A stretch of DNA of 64,000 nt from JABDIY01 sp963803875 (GTDB taxonomy: Bacteria; Actinomycetota; Acidimicrobiia; Acidimicrobiales; SZUA-35). Below the pieces are notes generated by a model. The model was given only the letters and a program-made list of their open reading frames with translations. It was not told the DNA's origin and ran no database searches. This document shows positions 51,435 through 59,943 of this stretch, in pieces (the first letter of the stretch is position 1; each line of letters starts with the position of its first letter). The DNA is taken from the NCBI GenBank assembly GCA_963803875.1, contig CAWDOA010000011.1:62001-126000 (forward strand), given 5' to 3'. The position numbers were made by a program, and so were the translations under genes.

Positions 51435-51926
51435 GTGATGAGGAAGCTGAAGCGTGGGGCGATCGCAGCCGTTCTGCTTGTCATCGGCGGCGCAGTGCTG
51501 ATTGCGATCTCGCTTCGCCTCTTCGTGTCCCACGACGCCAGCCGGTGGCACATCGATCCGATGTCGGTGACTACGGCGTCGGAAGGCAACTCTGACCTGA
51601 TCGTGCCGCCCGACGCACCTCGGTTTGCGGTTGGCCCCTCGGACCTGCGAGCCGCTCTGGGCGAGGTGATGGCCGAGCAAGCCCGTACCAAACTCCTCGC
51701 CACGAGTGAGGGCGGTGAACTGCGCACCTGGGTGACCACCAGCACCGTCATGGCGTTCCCGGATTACACCTCCATCCGGGTGCTGCCGATCGACGGTGAC
51801 GCAACGATGTCAACCCTCGCCATCTTCGCCAGAGCTCGATTCGGCCAGGATGACCTCGGCGTCAACCGAGATCGAAACTCAGAAATCCTTCGAGGACTGC
51901 TGGAGCGGGTGGGTTCGGTTGGCTGA
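51435..51926 (+). CDS. DUF1499 family membrane-anchored protein
   Basis: A protein of 163 residues with a single N-terminal membrane helix (AIAAVLLVIGGAVLIAISLRLF) and a DUF1499-like C-terminal domain. Visible family features are GELRTWVTTSTVMAFPDYTSI, ending with FARARFGQDDLGVNRDRNSEI. GTG 51435 and ATG 51438 are both possible starts. Function unknown for the family. It is divergent from glcB and convergent with the dioxygenase gene. Confidence 0.75.
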   Translation: MMRKLKRGAIAAVLLVIGGAVLIAISLRLFVSHDASRWHIDPMSVTTASEGNSDLIVPPDAPRFAVGPSDLRAALGEVMAEQARTKLLATSEGGELRTWVTTSTVMAFPDYTSIRVLPIDGDATMSTLAIFARARFGQDDLGVNRDRNSEILRGLLERVGSVG

Positions 51927-51952
51927 GGTTGCAACGAACCGATCGAGGGTTT

Positions 51953-53143
51953 TCACGATTTGGTTCGCTGGGAACGGGTGAGCACCCGGGCGGTGGAACG
52001 AACGTCGTCGGGGTCGAAGTAGCAGCCCCGCAGCCGGCGCATCCCCGCGGTGGGGTCATACGCCGACCGGGCGTGAAGCATCCGCCGGTTGTCGAAGATC
52101 ACGGCATCGCCGGGAACAAAGGAAGACTCGATCTGAAAAGCAGGGTCGGCACCGAGGTCATGGAATCGGGCCATCGCCTCGTAACTCCTGTCCACGTCAG
52201 CAGCGGCCATGTCGGGATAGGCCCGGACAGGGCTGAAGCCTCTGATGATGAGGGCATCGTCGCGACCAAAGTCGACCACGGGACCGCTCCACCGATGGTC
52301 GATTGCCCGACCCTTGCTCTGGAAAACCCAGTTCAGCGTAGTGAGCGCCTCATAGATGTCAGGTTCGGCGAACCTCAGGTAGTTCACGATTGCCAGTGCG
52401 TCGGACATCTGGTTGAGGCCACCGACACAGGAGTTCTCCACGCAGTGCAGCGCCTGAAAACCCGGAGGGTTCTCCCTCGTTGGAAGGTCAGTATGGGGAA
52501 CCAGCGATCGTCCGGTGTTGGCGGTGCTGTCCGGGTCGACCTTTGCTCTCACGTCCCACACATGCCCGAAATTGGTGTCACGCAGCGGGGCGATCCGGCC
52601 AACGAAGTGTTCGAGAGCGTCGTCGTCGACCGGACCGCCGGTGAGTCGAATCGCTCCATAGGCCAGCAGCTGGTTGAGTATCTCCAGAAGATCCCCCGGG
52701 CCGGGTTCGAGCGGCCACTCGAAGGTTGGCAGGTCGTCGCGCCGTTCACCGCCGATGTCAGAACCCGCTGCGCTGGTGACCCAGGGAACGGGAGCGACCA
52801 GGCCCGAACCAGCGAGCTGGGCGTTGGCTACGAACGAGTGCAACCACCCCGACCCGAATACGTGAGTGAAGCCGTCGGCCCAGGTGATCTGGAGGTCACC
52901 ATCGATCGCAACGGCGGACCCAAGCTCGTGGCGACGGTGTTCGGCGGGATCGCCGATTCCTTCCCTGGTGATCGGGTCGACCCCGTGACCCACGGTGTTC
53001 TCCCTCAGCCATGTTCCGTTCAGCTCCCCACGACCGTGCGGCCAGAACACCTCGATGAGGTTTCCCCGGACCACGACTGACTGGATCGGTACTGCTGCAT
53101 AGCTGTAGAAGTCCGGTGCTGGTGCGGCGTGCGCTTGCGACAT
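51953..53143 (-). CDS. gamma-butyrobetaine hydroxylase-like Fe(II)/2-oxoglutarate dioxygenase
   Basis: About 396 residues. An N-terminal GBBH-like (DUF971) domain, VFWPHGRGELNGTWLREN, precedes a TauD/TfdA domain. The iron facial triad is visible as H-T-D in LVPHTDLPTREN and the distal His in NRRMLHARSAYD, with the 2-oxoglutarate Arg in MRRLRGCYFD. Likely substrates are betaine-type amines such as gamma-butyrobetaine or trimethyllysine; this is by family only. The ATG at 53143 with GAGGTG six bases upstream is preferred to the GTG at 53152. Intact. Confidence 0.88.
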   Translation of the reverse strand: MSQAHAAPAPDFYSYAAVPIQSVVVRGNLIEVFWPHGRGELNGTWLRENTVGHGVDPITREGIGDPAEHRRHELGSAVAIDGDLQITWADGFTHVFGSGWLHSFVANAQLAGSGLVAPVPWVTSAAGSDIGGERRDDLPTFEWPLEPGPGDLLEILNQLLAYGAIRLTGGPVDDDALEHFVGRIAPLRDTNFGHVWDVRAKVDPDSTANTGRSLVPHTDLPTRENPPGFQALHCVENSCVGGLNQMSDALAIVNYLRFAEPDIYEALTTLNWVFQSKGRAIDHRWSGPVVDFGRDDALIIRGFSPVRAYPDMAAADVDRSYEAMARFHDLGADPAFQIESSFVPGDAVIFDNRRMLHARSAYDPTAGMRRLRGCYFDPDDVRSTARVLTRSQRTKS

Positions 53144-53274
53144 GGGAGGCACCTCAATGAACGTGCGGGTCCTGACGACCGATGCTGAGTCCGCACAAAG
53201 CTACCTGTTCCATCGGGCCGAAGCCAGCTGCTCACCACGAGTGACCAACCCCGGGGCCGGTACGCTTGAAGGTG

Positions 53275-55506
53275 ATGTCTGACAACTCCGCTTCCACGAT
53301 TATCTACACCCATACCGACGAGGCCCCGGCCCTCGCCACCAGGTCATTGTTGCCGATTCTGAGAGCCTTCACCGGGGCGGCAGGTGTCAACGTGGAGACC
53401 AGAGACATCTCACTGGCTGGCCGAATCCTCGCCAACTTCAACGACTTCCTCACGCCCGAGCAGCAAACCCACGACGCTCTCAACGAGCTGGGAGCGTTGG
53501 CCCTGACCCCCGCTGCCAACATCATCAAACTTCCCAACATCAGCGCATCGGTTCCCCAGCTGAAGGCGGCAATTTCAGAACTCCAGGCCCAGGGCTTCGG
53601 ACTCCCGGACTACCCCGACGAGCCGAAGTCCGAAGTCGAGATCGATGTGCTGGCACGGTATGACCGGGTGAAAGGAAGCGCGGTCAACCCGGTACTGCGG
53701 GAGGGAAACAGCGACCGTAGGGCCCCGGGTGCAGTGAAGAACTATGCCAGGGCCAATCCCCACCGGATGGGTCCGTGGTCCTCAGAGTCCCAGACCCACG
53801 TTTCAACCATGGGTCAGAACGACTTTGCCTCCAACGAGAAATCGATCACGATCGACAAGGACCAGACCCTCCGCATCGAGCACGTGGCGCCCGGCGGGCA
53901 GCTGACGGTGCTCAAAGACGCCGTTCCGGTGCTCGCCGACGAGGTTGTGGACGGCACCTTCATGAGCGTGAGGGCGCTGCGGTCGTTCCTCGCCGAGCAG
54001 ATCGCCCAAGCCAAACAGCAAGGTGTCCTCTTCTCGCTTCACATGAAGGCCACGATGATGAAGGTGTCCGATCCGATCATCTTCGGTCATGCGGTCGAGG
54101 TGTTCTTCTCCGACGTGTTCGCAAAACACAGTGCGGCTCTCGAACAGGCTGGAGCTGAACCGAACAATGGTCTCGGCAACGTGCTGAGCGCGCTCGATGA
54201 TTTGCCTGCGGACAAGAAAGCTGAAATAGAGGCAGACATCAGGGCTGCAATCGAGAACGGTCCCGCCATGGCGATGGTCGACTCCGACCGAGGAATCACC
54301 AACCTCCATGTTCCCAGCGACATCATCATCGACGCCTCGATGCCGGCGATGATCCGAACATCAGGGCAGATGTGGAATGCGGACGGGGAGCAACAGGACA
54401 CCAAAGCGGTGATCCCCGACAGTTCGTATGCCTCTCTCTATTCCGAAACAATCGATTTCTGCCGGGAGAACGGTGCGTTCGATCCCGTCACCATGGGAAC
54501 TGTGCCCAACGTCGGGCTGATGGCCCAAAAAGCCGAAGAGTACGGATCACACGACAAAACCTTCGAAATCCCCGCCGACGGCGTCGTCCGGGTCGTAGGT
54601 GATGATGACACCATCGTGATGCAGCATGCGGTGGAGGCCGGAGACATCTGGCGCATGTGCCAGGTCAAAGATCTCCCGGTGCGGGATTGGGTGAAGCTGG
54701 CGGTCAGCCGAGCTCGTGCAACCGGTTGGCCCGTCGTCTTCTGGCTCGACGCCGAACGGGCCCACGATGCCGAACTGATCCGAAAGGTCGAGGCCTACCT
54801 TCCCGACCACGACACCGATGGCCTTCAGATAGAGATCATGAACGTAGCCGACGCCACCACGTTCACCCTGGCCCGAACCAAAGCCGGTGAGAACACCATT
54901 TCGGCAACCGGCAACGTGCTGAGGGACTATCTCACCGACCTGTTCCCAATTCTCGAGCTCGGCACCAGCGCCAAGATGCTCTCGATCGTTCCTCTGATGA
55001 ACGGCGGAGGATTGTTCGAAACCGGGGCCGGCGGTTCGGCTCCAAAACACGTGCAACAGTTCGAAAAGGAGAACCATCTGCGGTGGGACTCGCTCGGCGA
55101 ATTCCTGGCGCTCGCCGTTTCGTTGGAGCACCTCTCCGAGGCAGCTGGAGTGCCCTCGGCCGCCCTGCTGGCGACCGCCCTCGACGAAGCCACCGGCAAC
55201 GTGCTGCTGAACGGGAAATCTCCATCGCGCAAGGTAAACGAGCTGGACAACCGAGGGAGCCACTTCTACCTGGCGGTGTATTGGGCCCAAGCGATTGCAT
55301 CCCAGAGCGAGGACCCCGCACTGGCCGAGCGGTTTGCGCCCTTGGCCCTGGCTCTGGCCGACAATGAAGCCGCCATCGTGGACGAGCTGAACGGTGTCCA
55401 GGGCCAGCCGATGGACATCGGCGGCTACTACCAGCCCATCGAGGAGCTGGCCGTCGCCGCCATGCGGCCCAGCGCCACGCTGAATGCCATCATCGACGGC
55501 TTCTAG
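53275..55506 (+). CDS. icd: NADP-dependent isocitrate dehydrogenase, monomeric type
   Basis: About 743 residues, the size of the monomeric IDH-II family, oxidising isocitrate to 2-oxoglutarate in the TCA cycle. Recognisable stretches are DYPDEPKSEVEIDVLARYD, LREGNSDRRAPGAVKNYA, MGQNDFASNEKS, MVDSDRGITNLHVPSD and GAGGSAPKHVQQF. MSDNSASTIIYTHTDEAP at 53275 is the likely start (the frame opens three codons earlier). Intact. Its 3' end overlaps azlC by about 23 bases. Confidence 0.95.
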   Translation: MSDNSASTIIYTHTDEAPALATRSLLPILRAFTGAAGVNVETRDISLAGRILANFNDFLTPEQQTHDALNELGALALTPAANIIKLPNISASVPQLKAAISELQAQGFGLPDYPDEPKSEVEIDVLARYDRVKGSAVNPVLREGNSDRRAPGAVKNYARANPHRMGPWSSESQTHVSTMGQNDFASNEKSITIDKDQTLRIEHVAPGGQLTVLKDAVPVLADEVVDGTFMSVRALRSFLAEQIAQAKQQGVLFSLHMKATMMKVSDPIIFGHAVEVFFSDVFAKHSAALEQAGAEPNNGLGNVLSALDDLPADKKAEIEADIRAAIENGPAMAMVDSDRGITNLHVPSDIIIDASMPAMIRTSGQMWNADGEQQDTKAVIPDSSYASLYSETIDFCRENGAFDPVTMGTVPNVGLMAQKAEEYGSHDKTFEIPADGVVRVVGDDDTIVMQHAVEAGDIWRMCQVKDLPVRDWVKLAVSRARATGWPVVFWLDAERAHDAELIRKVEAYLPDHDTDGLQIEIMNVADATTFTLARTKAGENTISATGNVLRDYLTDLFPILELGTSAKMLSIVPLMNGGGLFETGAGGSAPKHVQQFEKENHLRWDSLGEFLALAVSLEHLSEAAGVPSAALLATALDEATGNVLLNGKSPSRKVNELDNRGSHFYLAVYWAQAIASQSEDPALAERFAPLALALADNEAAIVDELNGVQGQPMDIGGYYQPIEELAVAAMRPSATLNAIIDGF

Positions 55507-56194
55507 CCGACGCCGCTCGCCGTTCTCACTTCTTCATCCCGAGGCCGTCAGGGACGCAATTCCGCTGCTGATACCGGCGGTGCCGTTCGGTTTCGTTCTC
55601 GGGGTAGAGATCAGTGACAGCCTGATCCCGGTCGGCGTGGGCTTCAGCACGTCGGTCCTCGTGTTCGCCGGCGCGGCCCAGCTTGCGCTCGTCACGTTGG
55701 CGGGAACGGTCTCGACGATCACCGTGGTTCTCACCGCGCTGGTGATCAACGCCCGCCATGTGATGTACTCGGCAGCGCTTGCGCCGGCCATGGCCCGCCA
55801 GCCGACCTGGTTTCGAGTGGTTGCTCCCTTTGTGCTGGTCGATCAGATATTTGCTCTCGGAATCGCCCGATCCGGCAAGGACCCCGCAGAGTTCCGTCGG
55901 TACTACCTCACATGCGGTGCCCTGTTCTTTCCCGTCTGGCAGGTGGTCACCGCCCTGGGCATCGTTTTCGGTGCGGCGGTGCCCGAATCACTGGGACTCG
56001 ACTTGGCGCCGGCTCTGATGTTCACCGGAATCGTGGTCGCGATGGTCCTCGACCGGGCGTCGCTCGTCGCTGCGACCACAGCTGTGGCTGTAACCACACT
56101 GACCCTCGACCTTCCCAATCGCAGCGGGCTTCTGGTCGGTGCATTGGCGGGAGTCATCGCCGGCTACGTCGCAGAAACACGATCGACCCAATGA
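55484..56194 (+). CDS. azlC: AzlC family branched-chain amino acid exporter, large subunit
   Basis: A polytopic inner-membrane protein of 236 residues with the AzlC signature DAIPLLIPAVPFGFVLGV, VFAGAAQLALVTL and ALVINARHVMYSAALAP. It would export branched-chain amino acids together with AzlD. The ATG at 55484 overlaps the icd reading frame; a later start is possible but would shorten the N-terminus. Its TGA overlaps the azlD ATG. Confidence 0.9.
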   Translation: MPSSTASSRRRSPFSLLHPEAVRDAIPLLIPAVPFGFVLGVEISDSLIPVGVGFSTSVLVFAGAAQLALVTLAGTVSTITVVLTALVINARHVMYSAALAPAMARQPTWFRVVAPFVLVDQIFALGIARSGKDPAEFRRYYLTCGALFFPVWQVVTALGIVFGAAVPESLGLDLAPALMFTGIVVAMVLDRASLVAATTAVAVTTLTLDLPNRSGLLVGALAGVIAGYVAETRSTQ

Positions 56195-56520
56195 CCGTCA
56201 TCGATTCGGTGATTCTGGTGGCCGTGGTCGCCACCGGGACCTATCTGAGCCGGGCCGGCATGATCCTGCTCCTCGCCGGCCGGGATCTACCCGAAGCGGT
56301 GCTGCGGGCGCTGCGGTACGTGGGACCGGCCGTGCTGGCGGCGCTGGTCGTTACGTTTGTGGCCGATCCTGACCAGGTGAATCGAGGCGTCACCGCGGCT
56401 GAGTTGGCCGGTCTGGCCGCCTCGGCAGGCACCCACTACAGGTGGAAGAACCTCGGCCTGACCCTCGTGGTCGGGATGGTCGTGTTCTGGATCGCACGCG
56501 AGATCGTGGCACTCTTGTGA
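56191..56520 (+). CDS. azlD: AzlD family branched-chain amino acid exporter, small subunit
   Basis: A protein of 109 residues with three to four hydrophobic helices: DSVILVAVVATGTYLSRAGM, AVLRALRYVGPAVLAALVV and LGLTLVVGMVVFWIAREI. It has typical AzlD length and the LRYVGPAVLAAL motif. The start overlaps the azlC stop as ATGA, so the pair is translationally coupled. Confidence 0.9.
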   Translation: MTVIDSVILVAVVATGTYLSRAGMILLLAGRDLPEAVLRALRYVGPAVLAALVVTFVADPDQVNRGVTAAELAGLAASAGTHYRWKNLGLTLVVGMVVFWIAREIVALL

Positions 56521-56528
56521 TGCCGGGC

Positions 56529-57017
56529 TCAGTTTCGAGTTGAGCGCCCGAATTCGGCCCCATTCCAACCTATGTGTGTCGTTCCGACCGACGGAAGGCT
56601 GAGATCGGGGTCATCGGACTGAAGCGCAACCAAGAACGGCCGACCGAGTTTGAGGCCCATGATCGCGCTTTCGAACAGGATCTCGGTCAGCTGATGGGCG
56701 AACGTCGGGTCCGCTGTGGCCAGCGAATCGAACTGATAGATCGCCAGCACCCGGGTTCCTCGACTGTCACCGAACCCGCAGTTCCCGGACACAACGTCGA
56801 ACAGGCAGTCAGACAGAGCGTCAAGATTCCTTCCGAAATGATCCGGAAAGTCCAGCGCATCGGCCAGGGCCACGAGTGCCGTATCCCGAGACCACCCTCC
56901 TGCATCGAGGCGCACGACGGCGGCATCGCGCTTCTCCAGCTCCTCTATAGCCCGGTTCAGTACCTCGGCCCGATAGTAGAGCTCCACCAGTCCTCGGCTC
57001 GGTTCGACCAGCGCCAT
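56529..57017 (-). CDS. barstar family protein
   Basis: About 162 residues. The barstar fold is recognisable in VVRLDAGGWSRDTALVALADAL, then FPDHFGRNLDALSDCLFDV, which holds the Asp residues used against barnase-type ribonucleases. A C-terminal extension (GTTHIGWNGAEFGRSTRN) follows. MALVEPSRGLVELYYRAE at 57017 is the likely start. No barnase-like nuclease gene is adjacent in the window. Many actinobacterial genomes carry such orphan barstars. It converges with azlD. Confidence 0.85.
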   Translation of the reverse strand: MALVEPSRGLVELYYRAEVLNRAIEELEKRDAAVVRLDAGGWSRDTALVALADALDFPDHFGRNLDALSDCLFDVVSGNCGFGDSRGTRVLAIYQFDSLATADPTFAHQLTEILFESAIMGLKLGRPFLVALQSDDPDLSLPSVGTTHIGWNGAEFGRSTRN

Positions 57018-57149
57018 GGGCGTTGAGCCTAGGCGAAGTGATTTGGCCCTACTCGTACGACCCGATTCCACTTAGGTCGGGTTGGACGCGAGACGGTACG
57101 GTTCTTCGGTCGGCCAGGCAGGCCGTACCGGCTCTGAAAGGAAATCCCC

Positions 57150-57929
57150 ATGCCAAGAATGAACCTCGAGGGAAGCTCATCGATCGTCACCGGAGGTGCG
57201 TCCGGCATCGGTGAGGCGAGCGCTCGCCAATTGGCCGCAGCCGGTTCCCGGGTGGTGATCGCTGACCTGAACGAGGGTAAGGGTGCTGCGGTCGCATCCG
57301 AACTTGGCGGACTGTTCGTGAAGTGCGACGTGACCAGCGAAGAAGACGCCAACACCGCGGTCGCCGCCGCTTCGGAAATGGGTCCGCTGAGGGCATTGGT
57401 GAACTCGGCCGGGATCGGCTGGGCCGCACGAACGATCGACCGCAACAACGAACCGATGGATTTGTCCAAGTTTCAGTTGGTGGTCAACATCAACCTCGTC
57501 GGGAGCTTCAACATGCTGAGCAAGAGCGCTGCGGCAATCGCCCAAACCGAAGCCCTCGACGCCGACGGCACCAGAGGCGCCATCGTCAACATGGCCTCGG
57601 CTGCTGCCTTCGACGGCCAGATCGGCCAGTGCGCCTACTCCGCATCCAAGGGCGGCGTGGTCGGGATGACACTTCCGATCGCTCGCGACCTCTCAGCGGT
57701 TGGAATCCGGGTCAACACGATCGCACCGGGGCTCATCGATACTCCGATCTATGGCGAAGGAGAGGACAGCGAGCAGTTCAAAGCACACCTCGGCCAGTCG
57801 GTACTGTTTCCCAAACGTCTCGGATCAGGTGAGGAGCTTGCCTTCATGGTCCTGGAGTGCATCACCAACCCCTACATGAACGGCGAGACGATCCGCGTGG
57901 ACGGCGGTATCAGGATGCCGCCCAAGTAA
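57150..57929 (+). CDS. SDR family NAD(P)-dependent oxidoreductase
   Basis: Classical short-chain dehydrogenase of 259 residues. The cofactor loop TGGASGIGEA, NSAG motif, Ser in NMASAAA and the YSASKGG active site are all present, as is the C-terminal GETIRVDGGIRMPPK. Asp in IADLNEGKG suggests NAD preference. Overall it resembles 3-hydroxyacyl-CoA dehydrogenase type 2 (HSD17B10-like) enzymes. AAAGGAA precedes the ATG by seven bases. Intact, alone on this strand. Confidence 0.9.
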   Translation: MPRMNLEGSSSIVTGGASGIGEASARQLAAAGSRVVIADLNEGKGAAVASELGGLFVKCDVTSEEDANTAVAAASEMGPLRALVNSAGIGWAARTIDRNNEPMDLSKFQLVVNINLVGSFNMLSKSAAAIAQTEALDADGTRGAIVNMASAAAFDGQIGQCAYSASKGGVVGMTLPIARDLSAVGIRVNTIAPGLIDTPIYGEGEDSEQFKAHLGQSVLFPKRLGSGEELAFMVLECITNPYMNGETIRVDGGIRMPPK

Positions 57930-58706
57930 TCAGCAGAGGCTGCGCAGAGACGTCACGAGCTCCACGAACTCGCCACGCTCGGAGTCGGTCAACGCGTCGA
58001 AGCTGTGGGATGCCATGAGCGTGGTGAGCATCTCGGAGTTTGATCGTTTCTCCGGGTCGGGCACGGGATGGGGATCACCCCACCCGAACCGTTCGGCGCC
58101 GGCGAGTCCTCCGCGGGTGGGATCCGGGGTGGACATGATCGCACCGTGAGGACCCAGGCCGACGGCGTGGACCGCGATGATATGGGCTGCGCCCCTGAGC
58201 TCTCGTACCGCGTTGAGCGCAACGACCGCAGCCCCAGCTGGTGTGGACGGCAGCGTGATATTTCTCCAACCGGCGAACAGGACGCCGAGGCTGGGGTCGG
58301 CTGACAACACGACCCGGGCCGCCAAGGCAGTTGTTCGTTGGAGGTCCTCAGCGGAGACGTCGGCGAACACCTCATCGGCCCATCGCCCGGCTGCGGCCGC
58401 ATACTCATCGGACCGTTGACGCGGGGTCAGCCCGGCGGGCGCATTCCCGTCCCAGAGATCAGCCACCATTGGTGGTGCCATGAAGGCAATCGCCGCTGCT
58501 GCTACGTCGGAGTGCACATCGCCCAGAACCCCGGCTCGTCCATGAACCCAGAAGCTGAACTTCCTGTCCATTCCCAATTCGGCACCGCGCACAACGGTGT
58601 CGTGGTCCAGCATCCAGAAACGTCCAATTTCCAGAATTGGTGTTGCGGTGGCAGTTGCAGCAGCGGTCGATGAGGTCACCAAGCCAGCATAAATGCAGAC
58701 CCGCAT
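57930..58706 (-). CDS. SCO6745 family protein
   Basis: About 258 residues with the family pattern LGMDRKFSFWVHGRAGVLGDV, DVAAAAIAFMAPPMV, LFAGWRNITLP and VRELRGAAHIIAVHAVGLGP. Predicted mostly helical, cytosolic, no known reaction. The N-terminal AGLVTSSTAAATATATP stretch is low complexity, so a start at MLDHDTVVRGAELG is possible. Its stop lies directly against the stop of the convergent SDR gene. Confidence 0.75.
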   Translation of the reverse strand: MRVCIYAGLVTSSTAAATATATPILEIGRFWMLDHDTVVRGAELGMDRKFSFWVHGRAGVLGDVHSDVAAAAIAFMAPPMVADLWDGNAPAGLTPRQRSDEYAAAAGRWADEVFADVSAEDLQRTTALAARVVLSADPSLGVLFAGWRNITLPSTPAGAAVVALNAVRELRGAAHIIAVHAVGLGPHGAIMSTPDPTRGGLAGAERFGWGDPHPVPDPEKRSNSEMLTTLMASHSFDALTDSERGEFVELVTSLRSLC

Positions 58707-58712
58707 CCCGAG

Positions 58713-58793
58713 CCGAAATTCCGTTCAGACACCACATCTGATGTGCTCCGACAACGGGAGAACAGCGAAATGTGCTCCCCCAACGGAATTTGG
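58713..58793. repeat. palindromic intergenic repeat, copy 1
   Basis: The outer arms CCGAAATTCCGTT (58713-58725) and AACGGAATTTGG (58782-58793) are inverted repeats. The interior has CACCACATCT and CAACGGGAGAACAGC. The same modules recur, rearranged and partly inverted, at 62972-63091. Non-coding; lies just upstream of the SCO6745 gene. Confidence 0.6.
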
Positions 58794-58809
58794 TTCCTGA
58801 GCAAGTGGG

Positions 58810-58878
58810 CGCCGTTCGTCGGCGCCGAGCGCCGAACTCGCCCCGGAGGCGAGCCAAGGAGGGCCCCCGGAGGGACAG
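58810..58878. repeat. GC-rich repeat, right beside the CDF gene 3' end
   Basis: Contains CGCCGTTCGTCGG (58810-58822), GAGCGCCGAACTCGCCCC (58827-58844) and CCCCCGGAGGGACA (58864-58877). All three occur again in the same order and strand upstream of the same gene at 59885-59939. GGCCCCCGGAGGGACAG (58862-58878) also recurs inverted in the argG-argH gap. Confidence 0.6.
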
Positions 58879-59805
58879 TCAGTGATCAACGTCCTCGCAG
58901 CTGTGACATTCCACCTGGATGGTTGAGTGGGCGATTCCCAAATGGTTTGCAAGTTCGGTTTGTACGATCGCCATTGCCTGCTGTGCATCGTGCACACTGA
59001 CCGAGCCATCGATTTCCACGTGGGCGGTGACGCTGGAGACTCCGGGGGCGATTGACCGGGTGTGCACGTGGTGGACCCCGTTCACGTTCTTCACCGACGT
59101 GATGACCGCGCCGATCTGGTCGGGGTCGGCACCGGCCGGGGTGCGATCGAGCAGTTCAGAGCTGGCGGCCCGCAGGAGGTTCCACGTGCCGTGCAGAACG
59201 AGGACGTTGATCAGAAGAGATGCCGCCGGGTCAACCCATGTGAAACCGGTTCCGCTGAGAAGAAGCCCGGCGATCACCACGATGACCGAACCCGCGAGGT
59301 CAACCAGCAGGTGGAGCCGGGCCGCCTTCAGGGACAGGTGCTCTCCATCACCGAGGATCAGCACACTTGCGCCGTTCACGACGATGCCTGCGATTCCGAT
59401 CAGAATCACGCCTCCCCCAGCGACGTCGACCGGATCGAATAGCCGCTGAATGGATTCGTACACGACCCACGCGATCGATCCGATGAGCAGCAGACCGGAG
59501 GTGTAACCGCCTAGCGCGTCGGATTTGCCCCAGCCGTAGCTCATGGCGGCGGTAGCCGGCCGACGCAGTAGGACCAGGGCGACCAACGCTGTCAGAAGGC
59601 CTACGGCGTCGACGATTTGATGAAGTGCGTCCGCCAGGACAACGACCGATCCCAACGCCAGTCCGACCAGAATCTGAATAATCGCAAAGCCAACGTTGAC
59701 GGCTGCGGCCAGCCCGAGTCGGCCGCTACTGACAGGGGCATGGTCGTGGCCGGTGCGACCTTGCCCGTGTACGTGACCGGCGTGATCGTGGCTGCGGTCC
59801 TCCAT
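58879..59805 (-). CDS. cation diffusion facilitator (CDF/CzcD-like) metal exporter
   Basis: A protein of 308 residues with a His-rich N-terminus (SHDHAGHVHGQGRTGHDHA), six predicted helices and a cytosolic C-terminal domain. The metal site is conserved as HxxxD in helix 2 (ADALHQIVDAVG) and in helix 5 (HLLVDLAGSVIV), the pattern of zinc/cadmium/cobalt antiporters. The C-terminus has VHHVHTRSIAPG and a CHSCEDVDH tail. It is flanked on both sides by the same GC-rich repeat. Confidence 0.9.
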   Translation of the reverse strand: MEDRSHDHAGHVHGQGRTGHDHAPVSSGRLGLAAAVNVGFAIIQILVGLALGSVVVLADALHQIVDAVGLLTALVALVLLRRPATAAMSYGWGKSDALGGYTSGLLLIGSIAWVVYESIQRLFDPVDVAGGGVILIGIAGIVVNGASVLILGDGEHLSLKAARLHLLVDLAGSVIVVIAGLLLSGTGFTWVDPAASLLINVLVLHGTWNLLRAASSELLDRTPAGADPDQIGAVITSVKNVNGVHHVHTRSIAPGVSSVTAHVEIDGSVSVHDAQQAMAIVQTELANHLGIAHSTIQVECHSCEDVDH

Positions 59806-59884
59806 GAATCAACTGTACGTCACCGATCAACTCGGCAGCGGCCTTCCGGACGAGGGACAGAGGGCCGCAGGCGAGCTAGGCGAC

Positions 59885-59939
59885 CGCCGTTCGTCGGGAA
59901 GCGCGCGGACAGAGCGCCGAACTCGCCCCCGGAGGGACA
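59885..59939. repeat. GC-rich repeat, copy upstream of the CDF gene
   Basis: Direct-orientation counterpart of 58810-58878: CGCCGTTCGTCGG (59885-59897), GAGCGCCGAACTCGCCCC (59912-59929) and CCCCCGGAGGGACA (59926-59939). The 59806-59943 gap has no gene. Confidence 0.6.
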
Positions 59940-59943
59940 ACAG

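Noticed and set aside
51929..53080. A 383-codon plus-strand frame opposite the dioxygenase gene
   Set aside because: The minus-strand protein has a complete iron triad and ribosome site; the opposite frame has none of these.
58810..59939. The repeat-flanked exporter as an insertion sequence
   Set aside because: The gene between the repeats is a metal transporter, there is no transposase, and the repeats are direct and imperfect.
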